Assembly: GCA_905250885.1 (NCBI GenBank)
Contig: CAJNOQ010001579.1
Span: 1 to 30,203 of the forward strand
DNA: 30,203 bases
Source of the DNA: Didymodactylos carnosus
Lineage: Eukaryota > Rotifera > Eurotatoria > Philodinida > Philodinidae
Reading direction: 5' to 3'
How positions within the stretch are numbered: the first letter of the stretch is position 1; every line of letters begins with the position of its first letter. The notes beneath the pieces are model-generated. The model made no database searches. It had not been told where the DNA came from and worked only from the letters and a program-made list of their open reading frames with translations. This document shows, one piece after another, positions 9,614-21,214 of this stretch. The position numbers were made by a program, and so were the translations under genes.

Positions 9614-11165
9614 TAAAAAAATTTTCTTCTCAAGAACAAATGGTGCCGGGCAATTGATACTAATGAAATTTAAAAGACTTTCAATCCAAAACACATTTTT
9701 TTCCACTTGTGAAGCTTATGGCACCGAATCTGGACTTGTGTTGGAAAGAAGAACGTGCATTAATCAATCGTCAATGTCGGGAGATTATCCTCCAGTTTTC
9801 AGAAGTTTTCTACGTAGCGTAGTTCGCTTGGTCACATCGTACAAAATGAGTAAACAAGAAAAAACTAGAGAGCAATTGTGTTGTGCACAAGTTGCAATGT
9901 CGACAGATCCTGGTCATATTAACAGCAACAAAGAGATCATTAAAAAATTGAAGTTAAAAATCTCTACTCAGTATTTAAATGTTCTTACTGTTTTCTATTT
10001 ATAAAGAACAAAGAATTAAAAAAATTATGTCTCGTCTTAAGAACAAATGGCGCCGGACAATCAACTCTTATAAATGTACGAAAAATTTCTAAGTCCAAAA
10101 ACATTTTAGTTCTACTTGTATAGCTTATGGCGTCGAATCTGGACATGTTTTGAAAAAAAAAACGTGCATTGATCAATTTCCAATGTCAAGAGATTGTCCT
10201 CCCGTTTTCAGAATTTTTCTAAGCGGCGTAGTTCGCTAGATCACGTCGTACTATTACTAAACAGAAAAAACTAAATAAAATCCCTACAAAAACTCATCAT
10301 GTCTGCCGACATTAAAATGAACTGAAAACGAAATTTAAGGTGGGAGTTTAGATTTCCTCTGAATTATTATTAATTTTCCTCTGAAGAACAAATGGCGTCG
10401 GACAACTGAATATATGAAACATTTCAAAGTCCAAAATACATTTTTCTTTCATTCGTGGCCCTTATGACAACAAATCTCGACCTTTATTTGAGTGAAAAAT
10501 GTGCATCGATCTGTTTCCAAACTCGGGAGAATATCGTACCTTTTCTAGAACTTTTCTAGCTTTCATAGTTCTCTGTATCACGAGATGCACCTTTTGCCAA
10601 AAAAAGAGAACGAAAGAAAGAAGAAATAAAACTAAAGAGCAATTGTGCTGCTCACAAGTTGCGATATCGACAGACTCTGTCTCTGCTGATAACGATCAAA
10701 AGTTATCAGTTTAATCAGCAGATTTCCACTGCACTCACCGCTTCCACTGTGATTTTCTATTTCAGTTATTTTAAAAGACATAATTAGAGAGAATAACAGA
10801 CTAGAGAAGGAAATATGAAGAACAGAGAAACAAAAATTGCATAGAATTATTTTTCTTCTTAAGAGCAAATTGTGCCGGACAATCGATGCTAATGAAATTT
10901 AAAAAGCTTCCAGTCCAAAACACAGTATTTTCCCACTCATGTAGCTTATGGCGTCGAATCTGAACTTGTGCTTGAGAAAAGAACGTGATCAATTTCCAAT
11001 GTGGGGAGAATATCCTACCTTCCCAGAACTTTTCTAGCTTTCATAGCTCTCTAGCTCACGAGGTGCACGTTTTATCCAAAAAGGGACCACAGAAGAAAGT
11101 AAAAAGACAAAAATTCCAGCAAAACACATAACGTCTGTCGACATAAAAAACGGTAAAAAGGATAG
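9614..11165. repeat. Four diverged tandem units of ~340-480 bp
   Basis: Four same-orientation units begin near 9614, 10012, 10366 and 10845. Shared blocks in order are AAGAACAAATGGCGYCGGACAA, AAGTCCAAAACACA, GCTTATGGCGTCGAATCTG, AACGTGCATTGATCAATTTCC, GGGAGAATATCCTACCTT and GAGCAATTGTGCTGCTCACA. The later blocks are partly lost in units 2 and 4. Divergence is substantial, with indels. Neither strand keeps a conserved protein across units, so this is non-coding repeat DNA. The start of unit 3 is exactly duplicated inside the claudin-like gene at 6763-6905. Confidence 0.8.
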
Positions 11166-11757
11166 TCACTGGGTCTCAGTACAGTATCCTAATTTTCTGA
11201 TCGGATCATCTGAAAGTTCACTAGGGCTGGAAACGAATAAGACAGTCCTTCCATTCTTAGTTTTTATTACCATTTTTGATTCAACTTTACTCGTAACTTG
11301 TTTGCATATGTTAAGTATTTTAACATGCATGTGCTCAAAACGCTGTTGCTTAGCATTTGTAAACCTTTTTGTTATCATCTCTATTAATAAAATGTTTGAA
11401 ATAAAAACACAAATCAATTTGATTATTGAGAAAAACAGACTTTAACATTTTACACATATTATTCTATTTCGACAAATAATTCACAGGAATTTTCAACTAT
11501 TCTACGCTGCTAATTGCTATCCATCAATATCTACATGCTCAGTAATTTAAAGAAAAGAAAAATAGCGCGAACAACTTCAAGAATCAGGCATAAAAGCGTA
11601 AGAAAGTACAAATGACGAACAACAGAACTGCTTTCTCTACTACATTGTAAACATAATTGACTTTAAAGACAGAACGAACCATAAAAATATGATTATCCAA
11701 ATTCATAAAAATAATTAAAAGTATGTTGTGTTTTGCATGCTGCAGTGATTGTTTCCT
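11166..11757. other. 3' flank of the LIM gene
   Basis: This region lies downstream of the LIM gene stop codon (gene on minus strand). No canonical AATAAA is evident close to the stop. The 83-codon minus-strand frame at 11166-11417 has no domain and is not called. Confidence 0.5.
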
Positions 11758-14556
11758 TTATTTAGATGTTTGTTGAACACCTGGAGGCGGCGCATAATTT
11801 GGTTTATTCCTGCGAAGTAAAAGAAAAGGAATCCTTCAACAAATGAAGTGTTAGAAAGACATTTACAATGGAGCTATAACAATGAGAAGAGCTGTTTTAA
11901 GTGTTAGACTCAGCGAATACTGACGGTTAAAATTGAACAAATTATAGAGTAAATGTTTCATTTCCAGCACGGAAAATATCATGTAACTGGGCTTGTATCT
12001 AGATTAAAGGTAGCTTGGCTCTGGTTTCAGGAAAATTTTCATATAGCTGTATCTAGACTGTGAACAATTAGTTACAGTTGATTGATCGGATAATTGAGTG
12101 CTCGGCAAATCACCAGGTTCGATAAGCAGTAGCTCCTTCAGCTGGACCACAGTTTCAACGAGCTAAATGTATCTTTTAATCTAGCTGCCAGCGAGTGGGT
12201 AGGTGGTGTAACTAGATTTTCTCGCTTACTTAGTTTTAATTAGGGATCATTAGAGTGAGGCGTCGAACAGTTTTAACCTAAAAAATTAAAAGAGGTTAAG
12301 GAAAAGGACTAGGTCATTTAAATTCGATTTAATCGTGCTAAAAATTTTGCTAGAAGACTCAGACAATGAACTTCTCAGCCTTATGACTATAATGAATTTT
12401 AATAGCTAAAAAGCCAAAGCTATTTACACAGCTTCTACAGAACTTCTAGTATTATGACGACATTATTTGATAACCAGGAGCATGAAACGGATTGCAGAAA
12501 ATATTCTATAGTCTTTTCAATTCTCACGACAGGCTCGAAAAATAATTCGTATGAAAAGACGAATTGTCAGAATGCAAAGAAAACTTCGCTAATTCGTGGC
12601 GTTGTCAAGTATATAAACATTTCTAAGAGTGATTCGTGTAAATAATATACGTACGAGAGTGATTCTTTATTTCCGAAATGTTCGCCTGAATCCATCATAA
12701 GTGCTCCAGCACCAATGCCGAAACCAACACCTCTTATACCATATTTTCGACTGTAACATTGTTTACAAAAAAGATTTCCGTCATGTTCAGCCACAGTCAT
12801 TACTTCTAATATCTTTTTACATAAACCTGTTAATAATATAGAAATAAATTATAACACAAGTTATTAAGATTCTCCACGTTTTAATAGTACAAAGTATCAA
12901 TCGGCTTGTCCAAACGTAACGCTGTTACGTTTTTGACACACTTTTTCTCAATTAATTCCGAAAGTTTGAGAGCTACTATCTGTTTCAAAATACAAGGTAT
13001 CCTGCCGTTTTTTGAATAACTCGTGATGGAAAAGAGATAGAGACATGCGGTTTTCACCACTGTGTAGCTGACACTTGCAGAAATTAGAAAAAGGGGTATT
13101 CCGAGCAGTCCACCAGTAGCAGGTGGTGTACCAAATCAATCTTTCAAAGAGCATCTCCATACGGAACGAAAAAAAACGTGTTTTTTTAATGCAGACTGGA
13201 GGATTCGAACAACCATACATTAGTCTACAAATACTCCCATGAACGAGAGTTTCATCTCTAACGGTCCAGACAGGGTGCGGACTTTCCTGCCAAGAGACTG
13301 CCAAGATTCAGTTTTTTTAACAAGCCCACAAAAGACTTGAATTACAGGTTTTCGACCATGCTGAATCTCGTGACAATGTTTTAAAAAAGATCGGAATCAT
13401 TCTAAATCAGATTCCAGAGGTACCTTGGCAGTCTCAGGAAAGTCCGCACTCTGTCTGGACCGTTAGAGATGAAACTCTCGCTCATGGGGGTATTTGTAGA
13501 CTAATGTATGGTTGTTCGAATCCTCCAGTCTGCATTAAAAAACACGTTTTTTTTCGTTCCGTATGGAGATGCTCTTTGAAAGATTGATGTGGTACACCAC
13601 CTGCAACTGGTGGACTGCTCGGAAAACCCCTTTTTCTAATTTCATTAATTTCTGCAAGTGTCAGCTACACAGTGGTGGAAACCGCATGTCTCTATCTCTT
13701 TTCTATTACGAGTTATTCAAAAAACGGCAGGATACCTTGTATTTTGAAACAGATAGTAGAAAGTTCGTTCAAACGCCATTCGACGCAGCTCATCATACTC
13801 TATGTATGCTAATAAAACGAAGTTTTTTGGTGGAAGTCTGGAGCTTCGAGAAAGGTTTTTTCATCGCGTAACGCTGTAACATAAAAAACCCTAAATTTGA
13901 AGTGCTCTTGCTAAAATTCTATATCCTGCGAAAATCATTCTCCAAATGACCTACAGCAAATTTTGTAGAGCAGCGAACGAGCTTTTCAGCGGTAAAAAGA
14001 ATTTTCTTCTAACTATTTTTACTCGCGTAGAAAAAGCAAAAAACCAACGTAACGCTGTTACACATTTTTTTTGTGACACCATTTTAGGGCACTAAATGTT
14101 CTTCAAACAACTTTATACTTATAGCTTGAGTACTTCTAGCCTTCCTGACGATACTTCACTTGCAAATAAAGTTCCAAAAGGCGCCACAGGCTTTTAAATC
14201 GAGTCGGAAGTTTAAACTTACCAGCAGCCCTTGTGCTCAACTGAGAAATATCTCTCAAAACAAAACAAGCCATTTTGTAGAGAATTGAATTCTCTATTCG
14301 ACAGTATATTTTTAAAATTATTTTTTACGAAAATCTCTAGGTCTGCGTCTGGTGATGGACTCCTATCGATTTCCCGATGAAAAAAATAATCAAACTTGAT
14401 CAGCGAAGTGTCGTTTTACGTGGACAAGCCGCAGTACCTACCACACTTAAAACAAGATTTGTGCCATTTTTTGCCTGCTGCTGGAATTTCTTCAGCATGA
14501 AAAACTGGTCTGTTGCATCTAGGACATTGTGTAGTTTCCTGTGCTGCGAATGGCAT
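11758..14556 (-). CDS. Muscle LIM / CSRP-type single LIM-domain protein
   Basis: Three coding exons on the minus strand are read as 14442-14556, 12655-12826 and 11758-11809. All junctions are GT-AG and in phase, giving 112 residues. The single LIM domain is complete: CPRC (residues 11-14), 17 residues, HKSC, CFKC, GLC, then 17 residues and CKQC, which is the full set of eight zinc ligands. It is followed by the glycine-rich GVGFGIGAGAL segment and a short Pro/Gln tail, NYAPPPGVQQTSK. This layout matches single-LIM muscle LIM proteins of invertebrates such as Mlp60A, which bind actin-associated partners at Z-discs and in the nucleus and promote muscle differentiation. The ATG directly follows a TTTTTTTAG acceptor, so a 5'-UTR exon is likely upstream. 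The first coding intron is 1615 nt and hosts a large inverted repeat. The gene is metazoan and anchors the window as animal DNA. Confidence 0.88.
12958..13766. mobile_element. Foldback element inside the LIM gene intron
   Basis: Left arm 12958-13304 and right arm 13425-13766 are inverted copies of ~345 bp with about 95% identity by eye and a ~120-bp loop. The arms contain blocks such as CGGACTTTCCTG and TAACGGTCCAGACAG. No transposase is visible and the frames within are mirror images. Flanking copies of the near-palindrome CGTAACGCTGTTAC at 12915, 13867 (one change) and 14048 may mark a larger element spanning about 12914-14075. In LIM pre-mRNA it would form a very long hairpin. Confidence 0.85.
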
Positions 14557-14557
14557 T

Positions 14558-14630
14558 CTAAAAAAAAAATAAATATTCTAGTAAGAGTAAACTTTATATG
14601 ATAAACAAATCAATAAAACTAATTACTTAC
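14558..14630 (-). other. Candidate 5'-UTR intron of the LIM gene
   Basis: On the minus strand a consensus donor GTAAGTAA begins at 14630, and the polypyrimidine-AG acceptor ends at 14558, one base before AATG. This would be a 73-nt GT-AG intron ending immediately upstream of the start codon. The upstream exon would be non-coding. Confidence 0.55.
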
Positions 14631-15612
14631 ATTGCCTAGTCTTTATTTTGAATAGTAAGAGTAATAAATTCTAAAAAACAGAGATTTAGAAGAATATTAT
14701 TCGTATAATATATACCTTATGTATGAATTCATTTGTAACTAATATTATTAATATTAACATTAATATTACACTTACTTTTCTTGTACGCTGAACTGTGTAT
14801 TTATTAGTTCTGTCCACACATTCTTAGAAAAACTATATTTTGTATAATTGTGTAGAACCATGATAAAGAATAATAATAAGATAAGAAACAAATTTATCTC
14901 CCACACATCTATTTTTATATGTTATACTGAAAACTGATTAAAAATCAGACCTAGAAACGTCAACAGAGGATAATATTGTTGTTGATGTAAATTAGCCATG
15001 AAGGCAGTGAAATATTGACAATTGGCATTCATCCAAACTCAATACATAAATTTCATAATGCTATGGAGAGTATTCTATATTAGTAAAGCTTTTTTTTCCA
15101 AGTTCATTGGATATTACTAAATTGTCAGACGGAATTAAATTACGATAAATGATATGTTCTGGTGGCATTAGTATCTTTTCTCTGAGTATAAACGATGTCT
15201 ATTTTTCATCGGATACAAGATTAGAAAAGATTCCTATTTATACTGGCGGTATCTACCATACGAAAAATCTTGAAATATAATTTTTTTAAATCATACAAGA
15301 TGATATTACAAAATTTCTTAAGATCTTATGAATTCTTGTGGTTAGAACTGCTATTGAATTTACAGAAATTCACAGACTACGCAGGAATGTATAAGATCTT
15401 ATAAGAAATTCAACTGAACATCTATGGTGATATCCCAAGCATGGAAAAAAACCGACAACGGTTATCGGCAGACTCATGGTTATAATTGTAGTTATGGTCG
15501 GTCCGATCCACAGGGTAGTACAAAAAAACTTACCCATTTTTGAAATGGTCTTATTATAGCTTTCGAATTCAATTTTTCGTCGGATTCTTTTTGAGATAGA
15601 AAGAGCTACTAA
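14631..15612. other. Non-coding, probable LIM gene upstream region
   Basis: Very AT-rich, with no supported ORF. It should contain the LIM gene 5' exon and promoter (minus strand), but no motif stands out enough to place them. Confidence 0.45.
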
Positions 15613-15955
15613 GTAAGGTGCAGAAAATTCAAACTTTCAATAAAATTTTTTTCGGCTTTTTTTTACATCATTTGATAGAGCTTGAGCTGCTGATCACGAA
15701 AAACTACTTTTAGCCTTAGCAAATGCTTCTCTCTGGTCGAAAAATACGAAATACTGGAAAGACTTGACTAATATACATTAATTTGAAAGACATCTGGATA
15801 AACTTATACAGTATTTCGTATTTTTCGACCAGAGAGAAGCATTTGCTAAGGCTAAAAGTAGTTTTTCGTGATCAGCAGCTCAAGCTCTATCAAATGATGT
15901 AAAAAAAAAAAGCCGAAAAAAATGTTTACTGAAATTCGCGTTGCCGGCACCTTAC
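15613..15955. mobile_element. 343-bp foldback element
   Basis: Arms 15613-15756 and 15809-15955 are inverted copies with a 52-bp loop; the ends are GTAAGGTGC and GCACCTTAC. The inner ~110 bp of the arms are essentially identical (for example GAGCTTGAGCTGCTGATCACG and its complement), while the outer ~35 bp have diverged except for the terminal 9 bp. No ORF or target duplication is clear. Confidence 0.8.
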
Positions 15956-16945
15956 AACTGTTTATATTTCTGGAAAGATTTCATCATAAGCAGAGACTAG
16001 AAACGATTTATTAAATATGAAGTACATACTGGAACAAAATGATCTTTGCTGTTTTTCAACTTTTCTATAAATATTCAATAACTAAACGACGAAACAGTAT
16101 TTTGACTGTACATTTTCAGAATGTATAAAGCTTTGTTATAAGAAAGAAGTTCAATCTTTTTTCTCAACCATTCGTCAAAATATGAACGTTGACTCGAGTC
16201 GATAAGGGTAGTTTGTCTCAGGAGGAAGCGCAGATACCAGCAGGTTGACTTTGGTACTATGAGGCGTCTTCGTTGTTATTAATGTCTATTTTCATTGAAA
16301 AAACGTGGTTATCGCCAGTTTTATAGAGAAAAAAGTCGTTCGTGACAGTGGTCAGAACCAGGTTTTTTCAAAAAAAGCGATTGAGGGATCAACCGATTTA
16401 CACGTAGTTTGTAATCGAAAAAGCAGTTATTTTGTCGCAAATCGTCGGTTTCACCGGTCATTTTACTGACGATTGAACTGTGTAGAATCGTTTTTTTTGC
16501 CGTTTTTTTATGACGCTGTTCGCGTCTGAGATGATTGATTTTTTTGGTATCATTTCCCTCTATCTTTACCTGTTTTTCTTTTATTGATATTTTCTAGCGT
16601 AGGTCGGATCCGAGTACCTTATGATCGTGTTTAGTGACATTCCTAAAACATACACTCAGATGAAGTGTAAAATTGAAGAAAAAGAAAATTTTAAAGTTTA
16701 TTCGTCAGAATGATGGTGTATATACACACCATAGGTTGCAGCAAAATTTTTGTGGTACGATGAGTCATCACTTCTTCCAAGAGCTTGTGAAAGCATCCAG
16801 CATCCTGATGAACGTACTTGATTGTTTGTTAAGTACTTAGTAAGCGTCTGAAAAAATTGGCAAATATTTTCAAAACTATTTACTTGTCATGAACTTTTAA
16901 AAGTACTTCTCCAAGATTGCAATACTGAGTTTTATAACCCCAAAG
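15956..16945. other. Non-coding stretch
   Basis: No gene found. 16280-16500 is rich in short motifs such as CGGTTTCACCGGTCA that recall the sequence style at 29130-29400, possibly a dispersed repeat, but the match is too loose to call. Confidence 0.45.
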
Positions 16946-17072
16946 TAAGATAGGATGAAGTAAAGAACTGCTGTAAACATTTTTATTTCACTTCACAAGT
17001 TATTCTGTAGGAATTTATAAAATAAAGTGAAATAAAAATGTTTACAGCAGTTCTTTACTTCATCCTATCTTA
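16946..17072. repeat. Perfect 48-bp inverted repeat (hairpin)
   Basis: 16946-16993 is the exact reverse complement of 17025-17072 (48 of 48), with a 31-nt loop. The direct motif AACCMCAAAGTA flanks it at about 16938 and 17110. A perfect stem this long implies recent formation or selection. It could be a transposon relic or the template of a hairpin small-RNA precursor. Confidence 0.9.
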
Positions 17073-17204
17073 TCTTCTTCCTACTGCTTTGCCTTCGGGT
17101 TTTATTAACCACAAAGTAGTTTGTAAAAAAGTGAGATCTGGAGGAAAGTGTTATCGTGGATTAAAAATTATTGGAATAACCACAAACTAGTAACGGTTTT
17201 AGGC

Positions 17205-17455
17205 AGCCAACTGTCAGATGCAATATTTATCAACAGAGGTATACCATAACAGGCTTTCTTATTCATAACATATATCGATGATATTAGACTTGGTCTCAAA
17301 CCAGATACAACTACATACATGGATGATACCCTAACGGGTGGTCCAGATTAAATTACCAATTTTTGATAGGCTGTTTTCTCAAACGAGACTCGATCAGAAA
17401 GTTTGGTTCTGATACCAAAAGATAGAGAATTTTGTGTAGATTTTATTGATATGTT
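17205..17455 (+). pseudogene. Reverse-transcriptase fragment with YMDD motif
   Basis: The frame around 17316-17327 encodes Y-M-D-D within KPDTTTYMDDTLTGGPD. It is preceded by FLFITYIDDIRLGL, like the segment before the catalytic box of retroelement polymerases. A stop follows at 17349. In a shifted frame, LVLIPKDREFCVDF resembles the LxLNxxKCE segment that normally follows the YxDD box. Stops and shifts show it is dead. The family is uncertain; a non-LTR type is favoured. Its downstream half is copied in inverted orientation at 18061-18259. Confidence 0.6.
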
Positions 17456-18259
17456 CTTTTTTAAATAAGCATGTACCGTTCATTTGTAGCATTAAAAGTA
17501 TTGGATGCCACAAAAATATCATTTGCTCACAACTGCAAAACCGGAAACGTGTAAAAGTCAATTTTGCCCAGCTGGATTGAGTTCAAAATTCCTTTCTTGT
17601 GGTAAGAGATGTGGAATCTTTTGGTACATCTCACAGTGTGTTGAGTTTGACAAACTTAGTTACTTCTCCTTCGAAAACTACAAAACATCAAAAAGACGTT
17701 CGCGGGCCACGGCATCCTACCTTTCTTTAGTAATTTTTTCACAGCCTGGTCTTACAAAAATTATCCTTTTTATGTAAACAGATGGAAAATTTAAAGCTCT
17801 ACAAAAATGCTCTTCTTTATAAGGGCTGATCTCTTTTCTAACCGAATGACAAGTTGAAATGCTTTCATAGACATGAAAGTGCACCCAAAATCGATAATTA
17901 GGCATATTTTGTAGGTGATTTTCAACATAGTAAAACTCAATTAAAAAATTTGGTTGTGTCTACAAAACAAATACGTTTCTATACTTTTTCATAGTGTGTT
18001 AGAATAGCGTATAGAAAATTATTTAGCAAATAAAAATGACATTTTATTCCAGTCAAGTGCTGAGCAAATGATATTTGTGTGGCATCCGATACTTTTAATG
18101 CTACAAATGAACGATACATGCTTATTTAAAAAAAGAACATATCAGTAAAATCTACACAAAATTCTCTATCTTTTAGTATGAGAACCAAACTTTCCGGCCT
18201 AGTTTAGTTTGAGAAAACAGCCTATTCAAAATCGAAAATTTAATGTGGACCACTCGTTA
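17332..18259. repeat. Large inverted repeat containing RT-derived sequence
   Basis: 17332-17529 and 18061-18259 are inverted copies of ~198 bp with a small number of substitutions and one or two indels, separated by 531 bp. The arms include the tail of the reverse-transcriptase fragment. The spacer contains a 90-codon frame (17505-17777) with no recognised domain. Two head-to-head truncated retroelement copies or an inverted duplication would both explain this. Confidence 0.8.
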
Positions 18260-18984
18260 TTGTATACAATAGGGAGCTGAAGTATACTTCAGCTCAAAAT
18301 GTTTAATCAAAACAGTAAATATGATGAACCACAATTTAAAGATTGTGTGTGACTGGTCCATTCAATGACAATTATCACTGATATGTCGCCGTTTCCTTCG
18401 AGACTAAAATCAGTGACTTGTTTATTTATACGCATAAGCTCAAAGTAGTTAAGGAACATAAGCATACAGGTGGAATATTTGTCACTAAACTGGAAATTTC
18501 ATATAGACTATATTATTGATAAATGTAATTCATTGGCCTGTACTATAAGCTAAGTTCATTTTTTCAACCTCAGGTCTCAATTTAATACATTACTTGTTCA
18601 TTTAACAATGCGATGCATCTCAAGCTCCGCGATTATCAAATCTTAGATGGACGTTGATATCAAAAATATATGCTTTTATAAACAAACGGAGTCTTTTCAG
18701 AAATATGATTGCGAGGAAACAGCAGCATTTTTACGAAATAACGTACAAGTCAGTGAAAATAGCTACTATAACTTACACTCTAATTCAAGGAAAATAGCGA
18801 CGAGTTCTTTCTTTTAGTCAATCACCGCTGATAGATCATTCTTCCGTATACTGTTAAACTTTGGAAAGCTATATCATCTCATTTTCATAACATAAGCGAA
18901 TATGAAATTTAATGAGGGTATTTAAGTTGCCTTCATGAGAAAAATCATCCTGATATTTGAAAACCAGCCATTTTCTATTCAAAA
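18260..18984. other. Non-coding stretch
   Basis: Nothing recognisable; frames are short on both strands. Confidence 0.45.
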
Positions 18985-19431
18985 ATGTTCCTGGGATCCC
19001 AGGCCTTTTCTTTTACCGTTTATGGCGTAATGTTTTCAATTGAGAATGCAGAATTATTTTTGGCCAGCGATAATTTGTGTGAATGGCAAAAAGAAAACAT
19101 GTTAACATTATTTCATGCATTGCAAGTTCTACCGTCAGGAGCGCAGACACCTTTTTACGAAATATCAGTCATACGTCTCAATACTCATATTACACTACTT
19201 ACTCTTAAAGTGGATAAAATTATTTTTAATTTTTTCCTCAACCATAATAGCTGGAATAAATCTGAAAAAAGATTTGACCAATTGAAAGAATTTTCAATCT
19301 TATGTGCTGCATACAAAAATTCCATTAAAGTTTCTGAAACCAGGCAGGATCTTTGGAAAATCAAAATTTCAAAAAAAAACAAGTTTCTGAATTCGCCCTA
19401 TATGTTTTTTGAAAACAGTTATATTGAATAG
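18985..19431 (+). CDS. Unsupported 148-codon ORF
   Basis: An uninterrupted frame of 148 codons starts at an ATG next to the palindrome CCTGGGATCCCAGG (18990-19003). The product is lysine/asparagine/phenylalanine-rich with no signal peptide, membrane segment or domain that I recognise. Composition resembles the AT-rich background. It could be a chance frame, a lineage-specific gene or a decayed transposon fragment. No splice sites or promoter support it. Confidence 0.17.
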   Translation: MFLGSQAFSFTVYGVMFSIENAELFLASDNLCEWQKENMLTLFHALQVLPSGAQTPFYEISVIRLNTHITLLTLKVDKIIFNFFLNHNSWNKSEKRFDQLKEFSILCAAYKNSIKVSETRQDLWKIKISKKNKFLNSPYMFFENSYIE

Positions 19432-20743
19432 AGCAAACATTTCTGAATAAACTGAGACGTCTCCGAGCTCTCTACCACATTTCTTCATAACATAGCATTC
19501 AATTTGCTCGAGGTCCCATATCACCAAAATTAACGGGGAAAACACGAAGGATATTTCCTCAGAGCCTTTGAGGAAAGAACTTTAACAATAAGAAGAAATA
19601 GTTCAGAATTAATGTTTTTTTACAATTGTATTCAGAATACGAATGATATTTTTGTTTATTCTATATTTTCTGAGAGAAAGAATACTATCTTCTTTTAAGA
19701 TAAGTACCAGATTTTTAACGGTATTTCAAAATACCATACTGACATAGTGTTCGTATGAAAACTAAAAATCTCATTTGATTTATTTTATAGTTGTCTTATC
19801 AGTATAATGGAATATTAGAACAGAGGTTTTTTTTTGTATAAGAATACGCTTGTATGTGCATTTCGTTTTTGTCGATAGCGTAAACTTGTATAAAAAAAAT
19901 AGAACGAGAAAGAAGAAAAGAACATGCAGTCTCATATATGTAGAGAATAACCAGACTAGTTCTTTAACGATAAAATTCACTACCATCGTCACTTATTTCT
20001 TTTCTGTTTCTATTTTGTGAAAACATCAGTATATCTAAGTTGTGTGATGTTTTTAAATTGCTAACAATAAAAATACTATTCGATAAAAAGAAGTTTAGAA
20101 TAACAATAGCCGATATTTTTGGTGAACAGTTAGAGATATTCATTTACTATTTAATTATTTTGTCTACAGGGTACGTATTATCGACACTCCACTCAACTTA
20201 TCCGTAATAGATGTTATGAGTTTTTCATAGAGTAAATAGTTACATAGAGTTATAAATATTGACTCAGCTTTTCATGTTGACATATAATCAATTTAACTTT
20301 GCTTAAAAGTGAGACTAGTGGAGTAAACTGATTTTTTATAGAGTTTACAACAAATACGGTCAAGTTCATATCTGAAAAATCAGAAGTCGATGATGTACAT
20401 TTACAGAGCATTCCTCTAGTTGGTTTTCTTGAATAAGTGGATTTTTCATTGAGAGTTTGTGGATCATCCGTTATTTTTGTGATTTTGTATAAGCGTTATC
20501 TTATTTTTATAATATACAGATTTTTTTTGCAAAAGTTAGCATTACAGACATTAATGTGGTATGATTAGTCATATAGGGAAGGGTTATACAGTGTCAATTG
20601 TTCTTTTCTGTCTACGAATTACACAATGGTAATACTCCTATTCTTTTCTTCCTTTCCACAAATGGAATGTCTATTTCTCTTTTCTCTTTTCAGAAATGAG
20701 ACTCATCACTTGTATAAACAGAACATTTACATTCTGTAGTTGA
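19432..20743. other. Non-coding stretch
   Basis: No gene or clear repeat was found; the sequence is strongly AT-rich with several poly-T runs. Confidence 0.45.
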
Positions 20744-20751
20744 ATGTATAT

Positions 20752-21211
20752 GTTACAGTACGAATTAAAATTCAGTAGAATTTAAAATTTCACAAGTAGA
20801 GATTAAAATTGTAATCTCTACTGGCGAAAAAATAAAATGAAAATGTCTGCACATAGGTTAAAGAATGTATTTATTCTCCATAAACTAGGCGTTGCAGTGC
20901 AAGATCGAGCTTGCAAGCTTCCAGAACTGAATAAGAACATCCGAGGGCATTGCAAGCTGCGTGAGTGAGTGAAAAACAACATAAAGTACAAAGGCTAGAT
21001 ATACGAATGTGTCAGATCATATCACTAGGATATTGTTTTGTGTTCTGGAAGCCTGTAAGCTCGATCTTGTACTGCAAAGCCTAGTTTATAGAGAATACAT
21101 GTTGTAGCCTATGTGTAGCAATCTCATTTTATTTGCCACCAGTAGAGATTAAAATTTTAATCGCTACTCGTGGAATTTGAAATTCCATTAAATTTTAATT
21201 TGTACTGCAAC
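20752..21211. mobile_element. 460-bp inverted-repeat transposon (MITE-like)
   Basis: The ends GTTACAGTACGAATTAAAAT and, inverted, GTTGCAGTACAAATTAAAAT begin arms of about 170-180 bp (20752-20930 and 21041-21211) that remain alignable throughout. Flanking octamers ATGTATAT (20744-20751) and GTGTATAT (21212-21219) match 7 of 8, consistent with an 8-bp target duplication as made by hAT or P-type transposases. Subpalindromes GTAGAGATTA/TAATCTCTAC (20797-20822) lie inside. No coding capacity. Confidence 0.8.
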
Positions 21212-21214
21212 GTG

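Noticed and set aside
10042..10062. TGGCGCCGGACAATC in the tandem array, resembling an LTR primer-binding site
   Set aside because: It recurs in all four units with no flanking LTRs or gag-pol, so a primer-binding role is unlikely.
13514..13523. GTTCGAATCC, resembling a tRNA B box, within the LIM-intron foldback
   Set aside because: No matching T-stem, A box, anticodon arm or acceptor stem could be drawn around it.
13563..13871. 102-codon ORF mirrored by a minus-strand ORF at 12948-13304
   Set aside because: Both are the same foldback arm read from either side, so the similarity reflects the inverted repeat and not coding.
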